A DNA stretch of 64,000 bases from Symbiodinium microadriaticum (lineage: Eukaryota > Sar > Dinophyceae > Suessiales > Symbiodiniaceae): the NCBI GenBank assembly GCA_001939145.1, contig LSRX01000664.1, positions 303,816-367,815 of the forward strand, written 5' to 3'. This document shows positions 12,901 to 24,499 of the stretch, one piece after another. Position 1 is the first letter of the stretch. Every line of letters starts with the position of its first letter. A program made the translations under genes and the position numbers. The notes under the pieces are model-generated. The model was not told the origin of the DNA. It saw only the letters and a list, made by a program, of their open reading frames with translations, and searched no databases.

Positions 12901-13079
12901 TTGTAGGAAGGTTTTACCCACCTTTTCTTCTCTCTCCTTCCCTCCCTCCCCAACCCCCCCTTCCCCCCCACCCAATGAATGAGTGAATGAATGAACGGAT
13001 GATTGATGGATTGATTGAATGAATGAGTGAATGAACGAACGAATGAATTAAGGAATGCATGAAACGAACGAATTGCCTG
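12901..13079. repeat. First copy of a 179-bp direct repeat
   Basis: Runs from TTGTAGGAAGG to GAATTGCCTG and includes GAATGAATGAGT-type tetranucleotide repeats. The same 179 bp recurs at 13,667-13,845 with one clear mismatch. The second copy starts immediately after a single N, so the duplication may be an assembly join rather than biology. Confidence 0.9.
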
Positions 13080-13665
13080 GGCGCAGCCCCTGAAATTACG
13101 AATTCTGTTACCATTGATACTGGTGTTACCGCAACTGTCACCGTTACCAAGACAATGACAATCACAATGCCTATGACTATGATTATGACTATGACTATGA
13201 CTGTGTCTATGACTATGACCATCACTGCCACTATCACTAGCACACGCACCATCCATCACTACGCCATGACTGGTAACTATTCCTACTACGATTCAGTACC
13301 GTTGCACTATTGCTATAGCTATTGCTGCTACCAGCACAACTACTATGACTCTTTTTGTCTTTTTGCGACTGCTAAAACGACGACTACTACTGCTGCTGCT
13401 ACTACTGCTGCTACTACTAGTACGACTACTACTACGACGACTACTACTACTACTACCACCACCACCACCACCACCACGACGACGACGACTACTACTACTA
13501 CCACTACGAATACGAATACAACTACGACTACGACTACGACAACGACTACGACTACGACGACTACGACTACGACTGCGACTACGACGACGACGACGACCTA
13601 CCGACCGACCGACCGACCGACCGACCTACCTACCTACCTACCTACCACCCACCCACCCACCCACC
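13080..13665. repeat. ACT/ACG triplet, ACCG and CACC microsatellites
   Basis: Imperfect CTATGA-type units to about 13,230, then CTA/CTG, ACC, ACG and CGA triplets from about 13,375 to 13,600, ending in tandem ACCG, ACCT and CACC units that run into the N at 13,666. Poly-Thr and Leu/Arg-rich frames are by-products. Confidence 0.85.
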
Positions 13666-13666
13666 N
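13666..13666. other. Single-N assembly gap
   Basis: One ambiguous base between a CACC microsatellite and the second copy of the 179-bp repeat. It most likely marks a contig join. Confidence 0.9.
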
Positions 13667-13845
13667 TTGTAGGAAGGTTTTACCCACCTTTTCTTCTCTC
13701 TCCTTCCCTCCCTCCCCAACCCCCCCTTCCCCCCCGCCCAATGAATGAGTGAATGAATGAACGGATGATTGATGGATTGATTGAATGAATGAGTGAATGA
13801 ACGAACGAATGAATTAAGGAATGCATGAAACGAACGAATTGCCTG
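13667..13845. repeat. Second copy of the 179-bp direct repeat
   Basis: Matches 12,901-13,079 over 179 bp with one substitution (A to G in the CCCACCC stretch). Sequence after the two copies differs: GGGCGCAGCC after the first, a CTG run after the second. Confidence 0.9.
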
Positions 13846-13864
13846 CTGCTGCTGCTGCTGCTGT

Positions 13865-13917
<53 letters not shown>

Positions 13918-13962
13918 CTCGCTGCTCCTCCTGCTGCTGCTGCTGCTGCTACTGCAATACTA
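13842..13962. repeat. CTG-CTA-CTG microsatellite
   Basis: A CTG run, then about 18 CTA/ACT triplets, then CTCCTGCTG-type units. A short poly-G follows at about 13,969. No coding signal. Confidence 0.9.
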
Positions 13963-14029
13963 CTAACCGGGGGGGGCAGAATCTGCGAGCTGGTCGACAG
14001 GATAAGTTTGTGAATTGTAGATGACACGA

Positions 14030-15410
14030 CCACCTTTGATTCCTGTGGTTTTCACGACTCTCGGCCAGTCCTGTCTCCAGGGCTTGTCGGATTTCGGCGT
14101 GCCGTTTGTCCGCTCTGTGCCAGCACCTGGGACACTACGCCAGTTGGTTCCTTACAGACAGCAAGCTGGGAGGCTGGCTGTTCGAACTGAGGGCCTGACT
14201 AAGTGTAATGGCATTCCTTGCCAATCGCAAAACAAAATGGAACAGAGCCGTAAGACCTGGTCCGCTACCGTCCGAGATTCCGAATCGAACGTCGGACACA
14301 CCAGAAGCTGTACAGGGCCAGCGCGGCAGCAACATAGCCTCACCAAAAAGACGAAGGAAAGCCAAACAAAGTCACCACATGAGCAAGGCGATTTACACTG
14401 GCTTATGTTGTACAGCAAGGCAAAGGCGCAGTAAATCACGAGGCAGGGCGTTTCCCTGAAGCTGACGATGAGGCCCAGATGGGCATTCTCGTCCTGCTCT
14501 CATGCACCCCAGGTTTTTTGGAGAGCTCGATCCAGCCACGCATCTCAGAGACAAGTCACCTTCAAACCATCCGGCATCGCTGTCTCAGCGGCCGGCTCAA
14601 GAGGTAAACCGATTCAATGTTTTGCTTTAGCTGAGTGCTTACCTTTCTGAACAATTATGCAGACTCCACGAAGAAGGTTTCGCTTCTAGCCAATTCTAGC
14701 CACAGTACGTTAAGTTCGCAGCTTAAGCTCGAAAGCTGAACGGGGGACGTCACAGATAGGCATTGGAAAGCCTGGCGGGCACTGTTGCTTTGCGTCCCGT
14801 CGTGCAAATCTAGGCCTGCATCAAGCCGAAAAGCTGCGAACATGCTGCCGAAGGTGGGCCAGGACTACCTAGTAGCTGCTGGCAAAACTGACTCATATAG
14901 CCCAAGTGACTCACAGATCCCCCCACTAGGGCGTTCTGCTCCGCTCGCCGCTCTGCTCCCTGGCCGTGGCCTGGACAATGGTCGGCTGATGGAAGCCGCA
15001 GCCTTCGGAGTCGGTGCTGGTCTGCAGGAAGGCAATGAGCCCTCCTGGGAAGCCCTTGCCTCACAATCTCAGCACATTTTTCCCAAAAAGCAATGCCAAT
15101 GCACCGACTCGCACCGACTCGACATGTCTCAGCTCAGGCAGCTGCGCTCCTTCACCTGTCACGGACACCCAATTCGCGCGAGCTGCGATTCTGCTTGGTC
15201 TATGTTGGTCGGGAACTTCGAACCGCAGGGTGGAAGAGCCTTGTCCCAGGTATCCCAAGGATCGATGGTGCCAGTGATTTCCGCGTTCCAGGCATCCCAG
15301 ATTCGAACCTTTGCCCAGCCGTGGTGTGGTTTTTGGCTCTACGATTTTGGCGGATGAGCCCCGCCAGTGCACTGAGGTGTCGACGACTTCGTCGTCGGCC
15401 ATGCTATGTC
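14030..15410 (-). other. Unidentified exon candidates
   Basis: A minus-strand Met at 15,402 opens MADDEVVDTSVHWRGSSAK, hydrophilic and plausibly an N-terminus. Further left, 14,940-15,065 on the minus strand contains GFPGGLIAFLQTSTDSEG, which reads like protein. A 190-codon plus-strand frame (14,785-15,357) covers the same ground. I recognise no family; the strand is chosen only because the named genes in this window are on the minus strand. Confidence 0.25.
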
Positions 15411-15789
15411 TCTTAACAAAAGGTCAACAGATCTAGCAGCTGTGGCACTTTCGAACGGTATGCACCATGTTGTTGACGAGGCAAGGTATGGCTGGCAGTT
15501 AATATTTACACCGGAAGCTGTGATTTATTTGCCACGCCCGCCCTGTATAAAGCGATTCACGGAGCTGTGATGTTGCCCTAAAGCCAGCTGCAGAATGCCC
15601 CGGACCATGCGACTTCTCAGAGTATGCAGAATGATGCTGCATGGAATGTATTGACTCTGTCTCTACATGCTTTCTAACAAGAGGCTGCCGGTCCGCCCAC
15701 GACATGCAGAGCAGAACTTTTGATGCCAATCGCATACGCAAACTGTGTCGAAGTGAAACAAAATCTCTTCGCAGAGAACAGGGACTGAC

Positions 15790-16581
15790 TTAGTCGTGGT
15801 CCAGCTTGATCGTCATGGACGCCTTCCTCTGCGGGGTTGTGTGATCGGTGCGTACCTGTAAAGACAAATGCATCAAATTGCAACAGGTGTCGGCCAGAAC
15901 ACTGCACAACATGCATCCCGGGCACCCAGGTGTTCTCAGCCAGAAGCTGCTTGTCCACCTGTTTCGGTTGTCGAAGATTGCACACACAACGCCGGCGATT
16001 GTTCGGGCCCGCAGTTCGGAGCTCTTAGCCCTCGCCTGCCGCTCACAGGCCGGGCGCTGCAGAAGTGGCATGTGCCTGTGGAGATGGATGTTGGAGAATA
16101 AGCGAAGTAAGAGAAGTGTGAGTGAAAATAGTCGGTGAAGAACCTGCACGGCTCCGACCACTGCCGGCCCTCGGCAACCAGTGTTGAGGTTCATGAAAGC
16201 AGCGATAAGCCGAGGTATGGCACCCACCAGCTGGGGCAGATGCACGCTGCCGCTTGAAGTGAAGCTTGTGGCCACCTCGGCAAAATGGGGAGCTGTCGTT
16301 GTGAACTCGTTTCTGGCACTTTTAGCAACCCAAACTGGGATCTGCTTAGAACAGATCCGACAGGTAGGCGCGAGTTGGAACCGGTCTTCGCGGTGCAGTG
16401 GCTGGGGCGCATGCTCAGTAGGCTCGTCCTGCCAGGATGGACTACAGAAGCGCGGGGCAATGCGAATCAGCACCCTTGTACATCGAGCCCGCGCCTCTGC
16501 TGCATAGCGGTCAACTGCAACATCGATCTTGGTCCCGATGCCCTGCCATCGGCCGCGGTAGCGGTGTCGGCATAGAAGCAA
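15790..16581 (-). CDS. Uncharacterised 263-codon open frame
   Basis: The longest open frame in this part of the window. The middle (about 15,950-16,320) reads most like real protein: NEFTTTAPHFAEVATSF, then VHLPQLVGAIPRLIAAFMN, then a hydrophobic leucine-rich stretch that could span a membrane. The outer parts are Arg/Cys-rich and may be intron read-through. No family is recognised. It is possibly one or two exons of a larger minus-strand gene. Confidence 0.35.
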   Translation of the reverse strand: MLLCRHRYRGRWQGIGTKIDVAVDRYAAEARARCTRVLIRIAPRFCSPSWQDEPTEHAPQPLHREDRFQLAPTCRICSKQIPVWVAKSARNEFTTTAPHFAEVATSFTSSGSVHLPQLVGAIPRLIAAFMNLNTGCRGPAVVGAVQVLHRLFSLTLLLLRLFSNIHLHRHMPLLQRPACERQARAKSSELRARTIAGVVCAIFDNRNRWTSSFWLRTPGCPGCMLCSVLADTCCNLMHLSLQVRTDHTTPQRKASMTIKLDHD

Positions 16582-16777
16582 GGGTCGAGAGTCGAGATTG
16601 CCCGCTTAGGCAAGCAGCGGAATTGGTGGTGGTCGTGTGGTCGTGGTCGTGTCTGGTTGTGGTGGTATTGGTGGCCGCTGCAGCGATTCCTGGTGCCGAC
16701 GACTGGAGGTCGGGGTCCTGGGGTTCCCCCTATAAAACTTCTGGGTGGTTTGCGGTTAAGAGACCCGAGCGCAGAGG

Positions 16778-16779
<2 letters not shown>

Positions 16780-16812
<33 letters not shown>
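16780..16812. repeat. GA dinucleotide microsatellite
   Basis: GAGAGA run of about 30 bp on the plus strand. A TATAAAA string lies at about 16,730, but no gene start is evident next to it. Confidence 0.85.
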
Positions 16813-16814
<2 letters not shown>

Positions 16815-17039
16815 AAGGACGTGCGTTCGTGAGTTCCCTTTTGGAACTTGCGAGCCGCTCGCAGCGCCCTTTGCGGATCTTTGACGTTAACACGGCATGC
16901 CGGGCGTTACCCTCCAGACCCGAGCATCCCCCCATACCGAAGTCTCGAAAGAGCCTTCCCGACCCTCACGACCCGAGCATCTCCCAGGCCCACAAACTTT
17001 TTCATGCGAACGCAGCGGCCAACAGCACATCACTGTCTC

Positions 17040-18605
17040 CGGCCGTCTCGCAGATCTCAAGATGATCTCGAGACGGCCAATTGGCTGGATTCGCACCAGC
17101 AGTTGAAACACGATCGATGAAGAAATTAACTCGGTACTTGTCCGAGAACTCCCAAAAGAGTTCAGCGAGCTCGCAGAGATCCTCCTTAGAATGCCTTAGA
17201 AGAGAAACCCTTGACCAAGGAAGCCTCTACACGGCCTCAGAATCAATCAGCAAGATCACATCCTTATTGCGAACGTGATCGCGAAAAGTTTCAAGAGCTA
17301 ACTAACAAATCGGTGCGATCATCTAAATCGGAACGATCTGTGTCCTCCTCGGCATCCACTCCCTCGAAATCTCCTCGGGGATCACGGCGGTGAGCTGTTT
17401 CGGCGAATCGCCTCTCCGATCGAAGATGACTGCGCCTACCCGATCAGATCCGCACTCAGATTTACGGCGATCTCGGGTAGATCACCACATCGGCTCTCTT
17501 CAGAGCCCGCAGCGGTTCCCCCTTCAATCAGACCTCGCGAGTAGAGAAGCGAGCGCTTGAGTGCATCATTGAGCAGCTGCGAGTTCTGTCGCTCCGAAAG
17601 AGGGCGAAAGAACTCTTACATGTGCTTCTTGTGACCTTCCCAGCAGTCCCATGATCCAGAGCGCCAGTCCCGAGGATCGCGTCGATCGAATCCATCAGCT
17701 CAGACTTCCTCTCCTCCTTGATCTCCTGGGAATTCCTCGACGTTGAAGGTAACCCCCAAGATCACTGGGGAGGTAGAGAGCTGAAGCTTCTCTTGATCAA
17801 AAGATGCTCCCAAAAGAAAATGAACCGTCTCGGCTACGACCTTGGTCGGAGGAGCTGTGAGATCTGTCCCAAAGCCATATTGATCGTCATAGAAGTTGAA
17901 CGACACCATCTTCAACAGGCCTGTGAACACATCGTTCAAGGCTGCCGAACGGCGGTCGTAGTTGTACACCGCCGAGACCAAACCAAAAGAGTGACCGATC
18001 ACGACGAAGGAAGTACTTGGGACGATGGTCCTATGCTCGAAACCCTGAAGAGGAGCCGCATCGATCGACGGCATAGAAATATTGGTCCGAAAGGCCACCA
18101 GCGAAGAGCCATTCTCAAGGAAGGAATGACCGTCGGACCGCAGTCACGACCAGAGTCTAGCTCCATGGCACACTGAAGGATCTTGTCATCGTGATAGGAT
18201 ACAACGAGATCGATGCCCTGTGAGCCCGTGCTTCGAATTTCGCAAAGCGACGAATATGGTTCGCCACGGTGGAGGGAGCCCCCGAAGTGAACACTAAGAG
18301 CTGAAGGCTTGCCCGCTCCTCCGGCGACAAGATCTCGTTCTCAGCGGCTGCCCGCGGCTTCGCATGATCACCGACTCTCTCCGCGATCGATCTCAATCGC
18401 TTTGCCCATTTCTGCTTCTCTGCGTTCTTCAGATCCAAGAGAGAGGTAGAAGAGCTCGAAGCCGTGGCGGTATTGAACGACGTTTTCGCCTTGGGCGCCA
18501 GAACTGGTGCAGAGAGAGCACGGATCGCCATGCCCCCCTGGAACTGCGCGATCGACCGGGCATCTCTTTGCCGAGGAACTTTCTCACATCGAGCAAAGCC
18601 CATCT
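17040..18605 (-). mobile_element. Broken retroelement: tyrosine-recombinase-like segment next to reverse transcriptase and RNase H end
   Basis: On the minus strand, 18,157-18,603 encodes a helical segment with ILSPEERASLQLLVF and ANHIRRFAKFEA. After a frameshift, CGPTVIPSLRMALRW and MPSIDAAPLQ follow. This resembles the core-binding half of tyrosine recombinases found in dinoflagellate repeats. At 17,700-18,060 a reverse-transcriptase palm follows: FGLVSAVYNYDRRSAA, then SFNFYDD (catalytic YDD), then SPVILGVTFNVEEF. A frameshift leads to EIKEERKSELMDSIDAILG near 17,650-17,715. An RNase H-type tail, NPANWPSRDHL, sits near 17,070. Several frameshifts and stops show it is dead. Recombinase plus RT recalls DIRS elements, but the order here is recombinase first, so it may be nested or deleted. 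Confidence 0.78.
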
Positions 18606-21140
18606 GGTAACCGAGCCCCTCAGAGAAGACTGCTAGGATGCCGTAGCGAAGATCCAGAACGGTTCAAGCGTGTGTGGTCTGGGGGTGAAAAACCTCGTGC
18701 GCCACCGGCGCGAGCTTTGCTGTCCACTCGCACGCTTTGCCGGCTATAGCATGCTTGGAGAATCGACCTCCATTGCGAGCACGACCTGAAGGTTAAAGAG
18801 TCGTGTGCCCATGAGGGCCTCCACGAACGGAGAGTCGAAACCTGGATACGCAAGGATCTTTGCCGTCCATCGCCACGTGGCGCTGCGACCTGCTGCCTTC
18901 CTGCTGCCTAGAACTTAGGCGGCGAAACCGCAGGCACAGAATCGATCACTTGACAACAGATCGACCCACGACACAGTAAGAGACTCGCATGCACCGCCCA
19001 CCCTTTTTGGGAGGAGAAGAGCGAACGAACGGCACGAATGTACGACAGCAAGACCAAAGCTGAGAACATGTTGCCAACTGTCACACGGAGCTGCGTGCTG
19101 ACATGTCGGAAGAACAATCAACACTGACATGAACATGTCACTGTGCAGAGAACATGTCAGTGAAGGCCCAAGACTGCATGACATGAACATGTGCAAGAAC
19201 TGCTGCAGCCTAACTCAAAGAACTTGCTGTGAAAGAACAGACTGCAGAAATCACTTCGCGTGCTCACGCTGTCCTGCTCTTTTCTTGCTCTTCCCGAGCT
19301 GAGCGGGCTGTCTCGAGTAAGGTCGGAGCCAGCCAATAGGCGGGAGCTTTGCAAATCAAATCGCTCGAAGCTGGATCGCCTGTGCGACCACCCAAAAATC
19401 AAAACTGGGGCGATCGCCTGCGCAGCCGAACTACAGCGTCCTGTGGCGCCTGAACGACGTTGCCTCTCCGATCGGCGCCATCAGATTACTGTAGGGGCTC
19501 GGCCTCGATGACTTTGCGGACCGCGGCCGTGGACTGCTGAGCAGCACCTAAGAAGCCGGGCCGAGCCAGGACCCGTCATCTCCGCGAACGTCTGCGGCGG
19601 GAGCTTGCCTGGAGAACGAAGCGGCACCGAGACATGACCTCGCTGAGGCGAACGCCCTGTCCTGACTGTCGTGCTGAGCTCGGCGACGAAGAGCCCACCT
19701 CCCCAGCACTTTGAGGGACATCGGCGATTGCCTGGGCTGACTCAGAAGCGGCAGCCCAAACATTCTGCGCGAGCGCCGGAAGGCCTTTCGGAACAGGCGC
19801 CAGGGCTGCCCCCTCATGCCTCATCTCGGCGAGCGCCAGATCTCCGGCTCGCGAACAACGAGCTTGCTCTCGGCCTGAACATGGAAATTTCCTGCATCCA
19901 GTCCAGCCACGAACGTGACGTGGACTCCCTCACATTCGCCGGATCCAGCGTCGAAGCATTGTGCCACCAGCGCTGATGGGCAGCAGCGAGCTGGGCGAAC
20001 TGCTCCGTCTGCTCGGAGCCTTCCACGCGAGCACGCTGCTCCCTGCACCGAGTGATGGTCTGGATTAGCGTCGGGCCGCTGAGATGCGACACCGTCAACC
20101 AGGTAGCCGGCACAGAAGTGCGAGCGCACTTCAGTCGAGTCGCGATAGCGAAACTCCACTCTGTCAGCATCATTCCCGACCGCATCCTCAGACGAGCGGT
20201 CCATGACGCGGAACGGAGCTCAAAGTGCGAGCGACACTATCCCCGGCGACCACCTTTCCATTGGGTCCGACCGAGAATGTACGACCACCGCACTCGAAAG
20301 AGAACACGGAGACCCGCCATCCTGAAAAGGCCGCGACCATCGCTGACAACCGAACTCGTCCACGGCAAGTGCCAAGAATGGAGAACTCATACGCGAACTG
20401 CTGCTGGACGGAGAGGTCGGTGTCTGTGCGGAAACATCCTCTGGAACAAGATCTCGTTCCCGTTGTAGATCTTCACGTCCGTGCAGGACGGCGAGGTGTC
20501 GCTCAAGACGGGCCACGAGACGGGCTGGAAAGCTACTTGGCTGAGACTTGGCTGAAAGCTTTGGCCGTGGTTCGATCCCAGCCGCCACAGAAAGCTCCCG
20601 TCTGCGAAACGACCGATATCGCCACAGTCACTGTTACCTTAACTCCATCGAGCGTGAAGCTGGCGAAAAGGGACAGGTGAAAACCTAACTGAGGATCCCT
20701 TGCAGTGAAAACATTGATCGAACTGGAGGAGTTCGTCATGATCTCTCTCACCAACCAGGCCTGAGACGGCGAGACAATGCCTTCGTCTCTGGTATCCGCC
20801 ATGATGATGGATGTCTTCCGATCGTTGTCCTCACACTCGGCGATCGACCCAAATACTCCAGGAAGTGAGGGAGGCGAACTTCGTAGGGGTTGACCATCCC
20901 TCCACGGCGACGGTCGTCATTGCGACGGCAACCGCCACCATGTCCGCCTCCATATCCTCCGCCTTGGCCGCGATCACGGCGATAAACTTGGTCATCGCGG
21001 CCCTGACCCTGAGCTTGGGTCTCCCAGCCGTCCGGAACCCAACCAGCCATTGCACAGATCCCAGGCCCTAGAGCCTGTCGCACAAAACAGATCCTTCCCG
21101 GCCCTTCGAGGCGATCGCCTCCACCCATGGCCACGGGAAG
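18606..21140 (-). other. GC-rich unassigned region with open frames, possibly upstream part of the 17-18.6 kb element
   Basis: Overlapping minus-strand open frames occur at 19,548-19,824, 19,814-20,204, 20,220-20,588, 20,533-20,802 and 20,748-21,134. The last contains a Gly/Arg-rich stretch (RRDRGQGGGYGGGHGGG). The 20,533-20,802 frame, MADTRDEGIVSPSQAWLV onward, reads most like protein. None shows a family motif I can name. Because they lie directly upstream of the retroelement in the same orientation, they could be a decayed gag-like ORF. That is inference. Confidence 0.3.
19125..19200. repeat. Short repeats of ACATGAACATGT
   Basis: The strings GACATGAACATGTCACTG, AACATGTCAGTG and GACATGAACATGTGC repeat within 75 bp. 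Each contains the palindromic ACATGT. No function is assigned. Confidence 0.6.
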
Positions 21141-21221
21141 ATCTCACATTCAACACATCCTGAACAGGCTGCAGATAACATGCAGTCATGTCCCAGACCA
21201 CCTAACCGATGATAGGAGAAC

Positions 21222-21265
21222 AGAGAGACAGACAGAGAGAGAGCGAGCGAGCGAGCGAGAGAGAG
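21222..21265. repeat. GA-rich microsatellite
   Basis: Runs of AGAGAGAGA interspersed with GAGCGAGC. Followed to about 21,370 by GCAGTGGCAGT-type imperfect triplets. Confidence 0.75.
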
Positions 21266-21776
21266 TGGAGTAAGTATCCAGCAGTAGGCAGTAGCAGCAG
21301 CAGTGGAGGTAGAAGTGGCAGTGGCTGGGTCAGTGCTAGTGCTCGTGCCAGTGCTGGTGCTAGTGAAGGTGGTCGTAAGTAGGAACAATAGCAGGCATCT
21401 TCTGCTAAGGTTCCGGGACTCGCCACCATAAGGTCTTGGGGTTTGCCAACCCTGATATTTGTAGGGTTGGGGGTGCAGCTGCGGCAGCAGCACCACCACT
21501 AAACCATAACTACGACATTCGCCGTCGTCTACCACAATCGAGCGCCACTGCTTGTACCACTGCTTCTCGATTCAACGCTATTCGCCGTCGCCACAGCGAA
21601 TATGGACAAAACGACGACGATGACGACATTCTTGACTACTAGGTCTACTAGTGCGACGATTGCGATGAAAACTGTTGATACCGAAGCCTGTGTGGGGCAA
21701 GGCGGCCTTTTCCGTTTTTGTGCCGAAAGCCAACTGCCCTGCCTTGTGGCTGCGGGCTCCTCCTGGCCATCCTGCA

Positions 21777-24010
21777 CTACCAGTCACTACCATCTGCCAA
21801 GTCACCAGCATCTCTCAATCTGAGGCAGGCCGAGTTCAGCACGGCCACTGCCAGTCGCAAGCAACCTCGGCATTGCTGCCCTGATGCATGATTCAAGTTT
21901 GTATGACAGAATCTCAATGCAAGGCTCGGGCCCAGAAAGAGCATCCAGAACTTCATTATTGGCCGGCTTCGGTCTTCGGCCCTTCTCCCATAGCCTGGCT
22001 TGAGCCGCAATATCGGCCTGGATCCAGGGGTCCATGTGCAGTCACAGCGCCATGTTTGGGAAGCACGTGACAAACCCGAAACTTGATCCCAGCACAGGAT
22101 TGCAAGCTTCAGAAAGATGCTTCAGAAAGACTCTGGCGGCCTGAAGCACCTTAGCCCGACGTTAGGTTCATCCCTCATCGCCAGTTCTGCTTACCAACAA
22201 CGGCCCACTTAAGATTTTCATGTATCTCAGAAGTTTAATCAAGTAACCACTGTGGATCTTTCCCGTTTAAATTTTGTCAAAACCACCTCCCGACCTCATG
22301 CAACTCTGATTACAGCAGCAAGGCGTCACATCTTTCATCCTTCGCAGACTCAACTGAAGGCTCACCATGCGACGTGGGGGAAACAATCACCGCTTTGCAT
22401 CCGCTTGTTCGCAGATGTCTCTCTTGGAAGGTAGCCATCTCCCATGGGCCTTTCAGCTGAAAAGGCTCTGCACAGCTGCTCAGCTGCTCGGATTTGGCAA
22501 AATTCCTCATGGCTGAACTCTTCAGCCGCGGTGAGGTCAGGCTAAGCACAGGTCTCTTGGCACTCAGCTCCGCTGCTTTTCTTGGAAGCTGGCTGCCGAT
22601 CATCTCTTGGACCTCGCCTTCGGAAGACACTCCCCTAATCCAGCCTCAAAGTTAAGAATGTGGTCCTTGCAATGGAAAAAATCGTCTGGATTTCGGGTCA
22701 GCTGCAGGGTCACGCTGCCTGCCCCACAATCAAAAGTATCAAAGCTTCCTTCCGCACAGGCGGCCCTAGTCTGAAGTAAAACGCGATCCTTGGTTATAAG
22801 TCTCCACATATCTTAGCTGTCGCCACCCTCTGGCATATCTTAAACTCTTGACAGTCGTTAGCTATCTGGGCAGCTTCGCGGCTTTACAGCACCTGACCTG
22901 AGATGCGCTGCTTGGGGCTAGGGGGCTTCGGAGACCTCGTTTGGTGCTCACGTACGCCCCCCAGAGAAAGGCACGCTGCTGGCACTGAGCAGTCGCTTTG
23001 ACTGCAGCAAAATTCGCAGCCCGTGCACGCTCCCGGCAGACCACCGAAGAAGGCTCTGAGCTCGGCACTGGCCGGGATGGCACAGACATGGCAGAAGACT
23101 ACCAGAGACTACTTAGGACATCACCGTACCGATGACGCACCGGCTCACGGTTTCGGATGCGATGCAGTGCTCCCATCCAGCCATCTCTCGCTGCATGGTG
23201 CACCAAGCCGAAGTCATTGAGGCTGCGGAGATACAAAACCTCAGTTCTGGACCAGCTTTTCGAACCATCACGGGGCCTTGGGTAGTTTGTCGCAGTACCG
23301 TGAAGACGGGAAATGCTCTGGAGTAGCAACGACTCACGCGGAGCATCTGCTGGCTGATCTTTACGTCACCAGCATCAATAGTGGAAAACATGCCGGCAGC
23401 TGTGTTGCAAATCGCAGCAGATGATGCTCATGTTGTGGGCCATCTGATACGGTAAGATCTGCTCTCACGTGCAACCGAGCAGGGGCATCAGCTGGAAGAG
23501 TAAGAGAGAGGGGCAATCGTAGGAAGAGCCCATCTGGGAAAACCAAAAGTCCAACCGGCAGAGCTGGCCAAAGCACTTCTACAGCCAGCATCTAGCAGGT
23601 TTCAGTACTTCTTTGAGCACCTCATGCATGCTGCAGCTTGCAGTCGAAGCTGTGCATGCTTGAGGGCCGAAGCTGAGCGCAGAAAAAATCCAGCTGAAAG
23701 CCAAGGAGCTCACAGGTATCCATGGCACAGACACCCTGCAGCCTGCAGCCACGGATCAACCGGAAAGGCGTCCAGTCCGACCAATCCCAGTTTGAGATCC
23801 GCCGGTCTTCGCAAAAAAAAACAAAGCCAGCAGCGATCCTGGACTGCTTGGCTGATCGTGCCCTGATCCTGCCCAACTGTGTGCGCATGCGTGCCCTATG
23901 GCCCGCAATGTATCCTACTCCGTATACTTGTTTCGATTCTTTTACTTGCTGCCATCGCTGTCCAGGGCTTGCCGTGCTCTTGAGCATCGGGGAGGCAGGA
24001 GCGAGCAAGT
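21777..24010 (-). other. Unidentified exon candidates of a minus-strand gene
   Basis: Protein-like minus-strand stretches appear at 23,280-23,391 (MFSTIDAGDVKISQQMLRV), 22,640-22,809 (VWRLITKDRVLLQTRAACA then SVTLQLTRNPDDFFHCKDH) and 21,820-22,035 (ADIAAQARLWEKGRRPKP then EVLDALSGPEPCIEILSY). They share orientation and spacing typical of exons here and could belong to one gene. I recognise no domain. A competing frame at 21,777-21,960 also starts with a hydrophobic Met segment, so frame choice is uncertain. Confidence 0.3.
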
Positions 24011-24499
24011 GATTCTAGTCGCCAGTCTGTGAGAAGTTGTGGGGGCTGCAGAGCTCCTCTTGCGTCTTACAAGGAATCTTAAGGAGTTGCAAGGCTTCTA
24101 AGAATTGGCATCTCGGGCCACCCCCATGCGAAAAGATGTCCACACTGCGTTGGCAGCAGGACGAAAGATCTCGGAGACCTTGCAAGGCTCCGCTCACAGC
24201 AATCCGTCGTATCGGATGAGATGCAAAAACGAATTATTCATACAATCCACACAATCAATGCGCCAAAAGGTGAAGCGATTCACTTCGGCCACCTTAGCCA
24301 CCAGAATCCAGTCGCAGCGATGAAGTCGCACAACGCAGTTCAAGCACCTCGGCACTCTTCAAGCTGAGGCTGCTGGCTTTTCAATCTGATGGACGAAGAC
24401 TTCGCTGGAGACACTCTCCGTCTCCTGAGATTGTAAACATAGATTACAGGCAAGTTCAAGTACTTACAAGAGAGGTGGCAGCTTAATTAGCCGGTGGCC

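Noticed and set aside
14785-15357. 190-codon plus-strand frame as a gene
   Set aside because: No motif, no homologue recognised and opposite to the prevailing gene direction; kept only as unassigned sequence.
16728-16740. TATAAAA string as a promoter
   Set aside because: No gene start follows in either direction, and TATA boxes are not typical of dinoflagellates.
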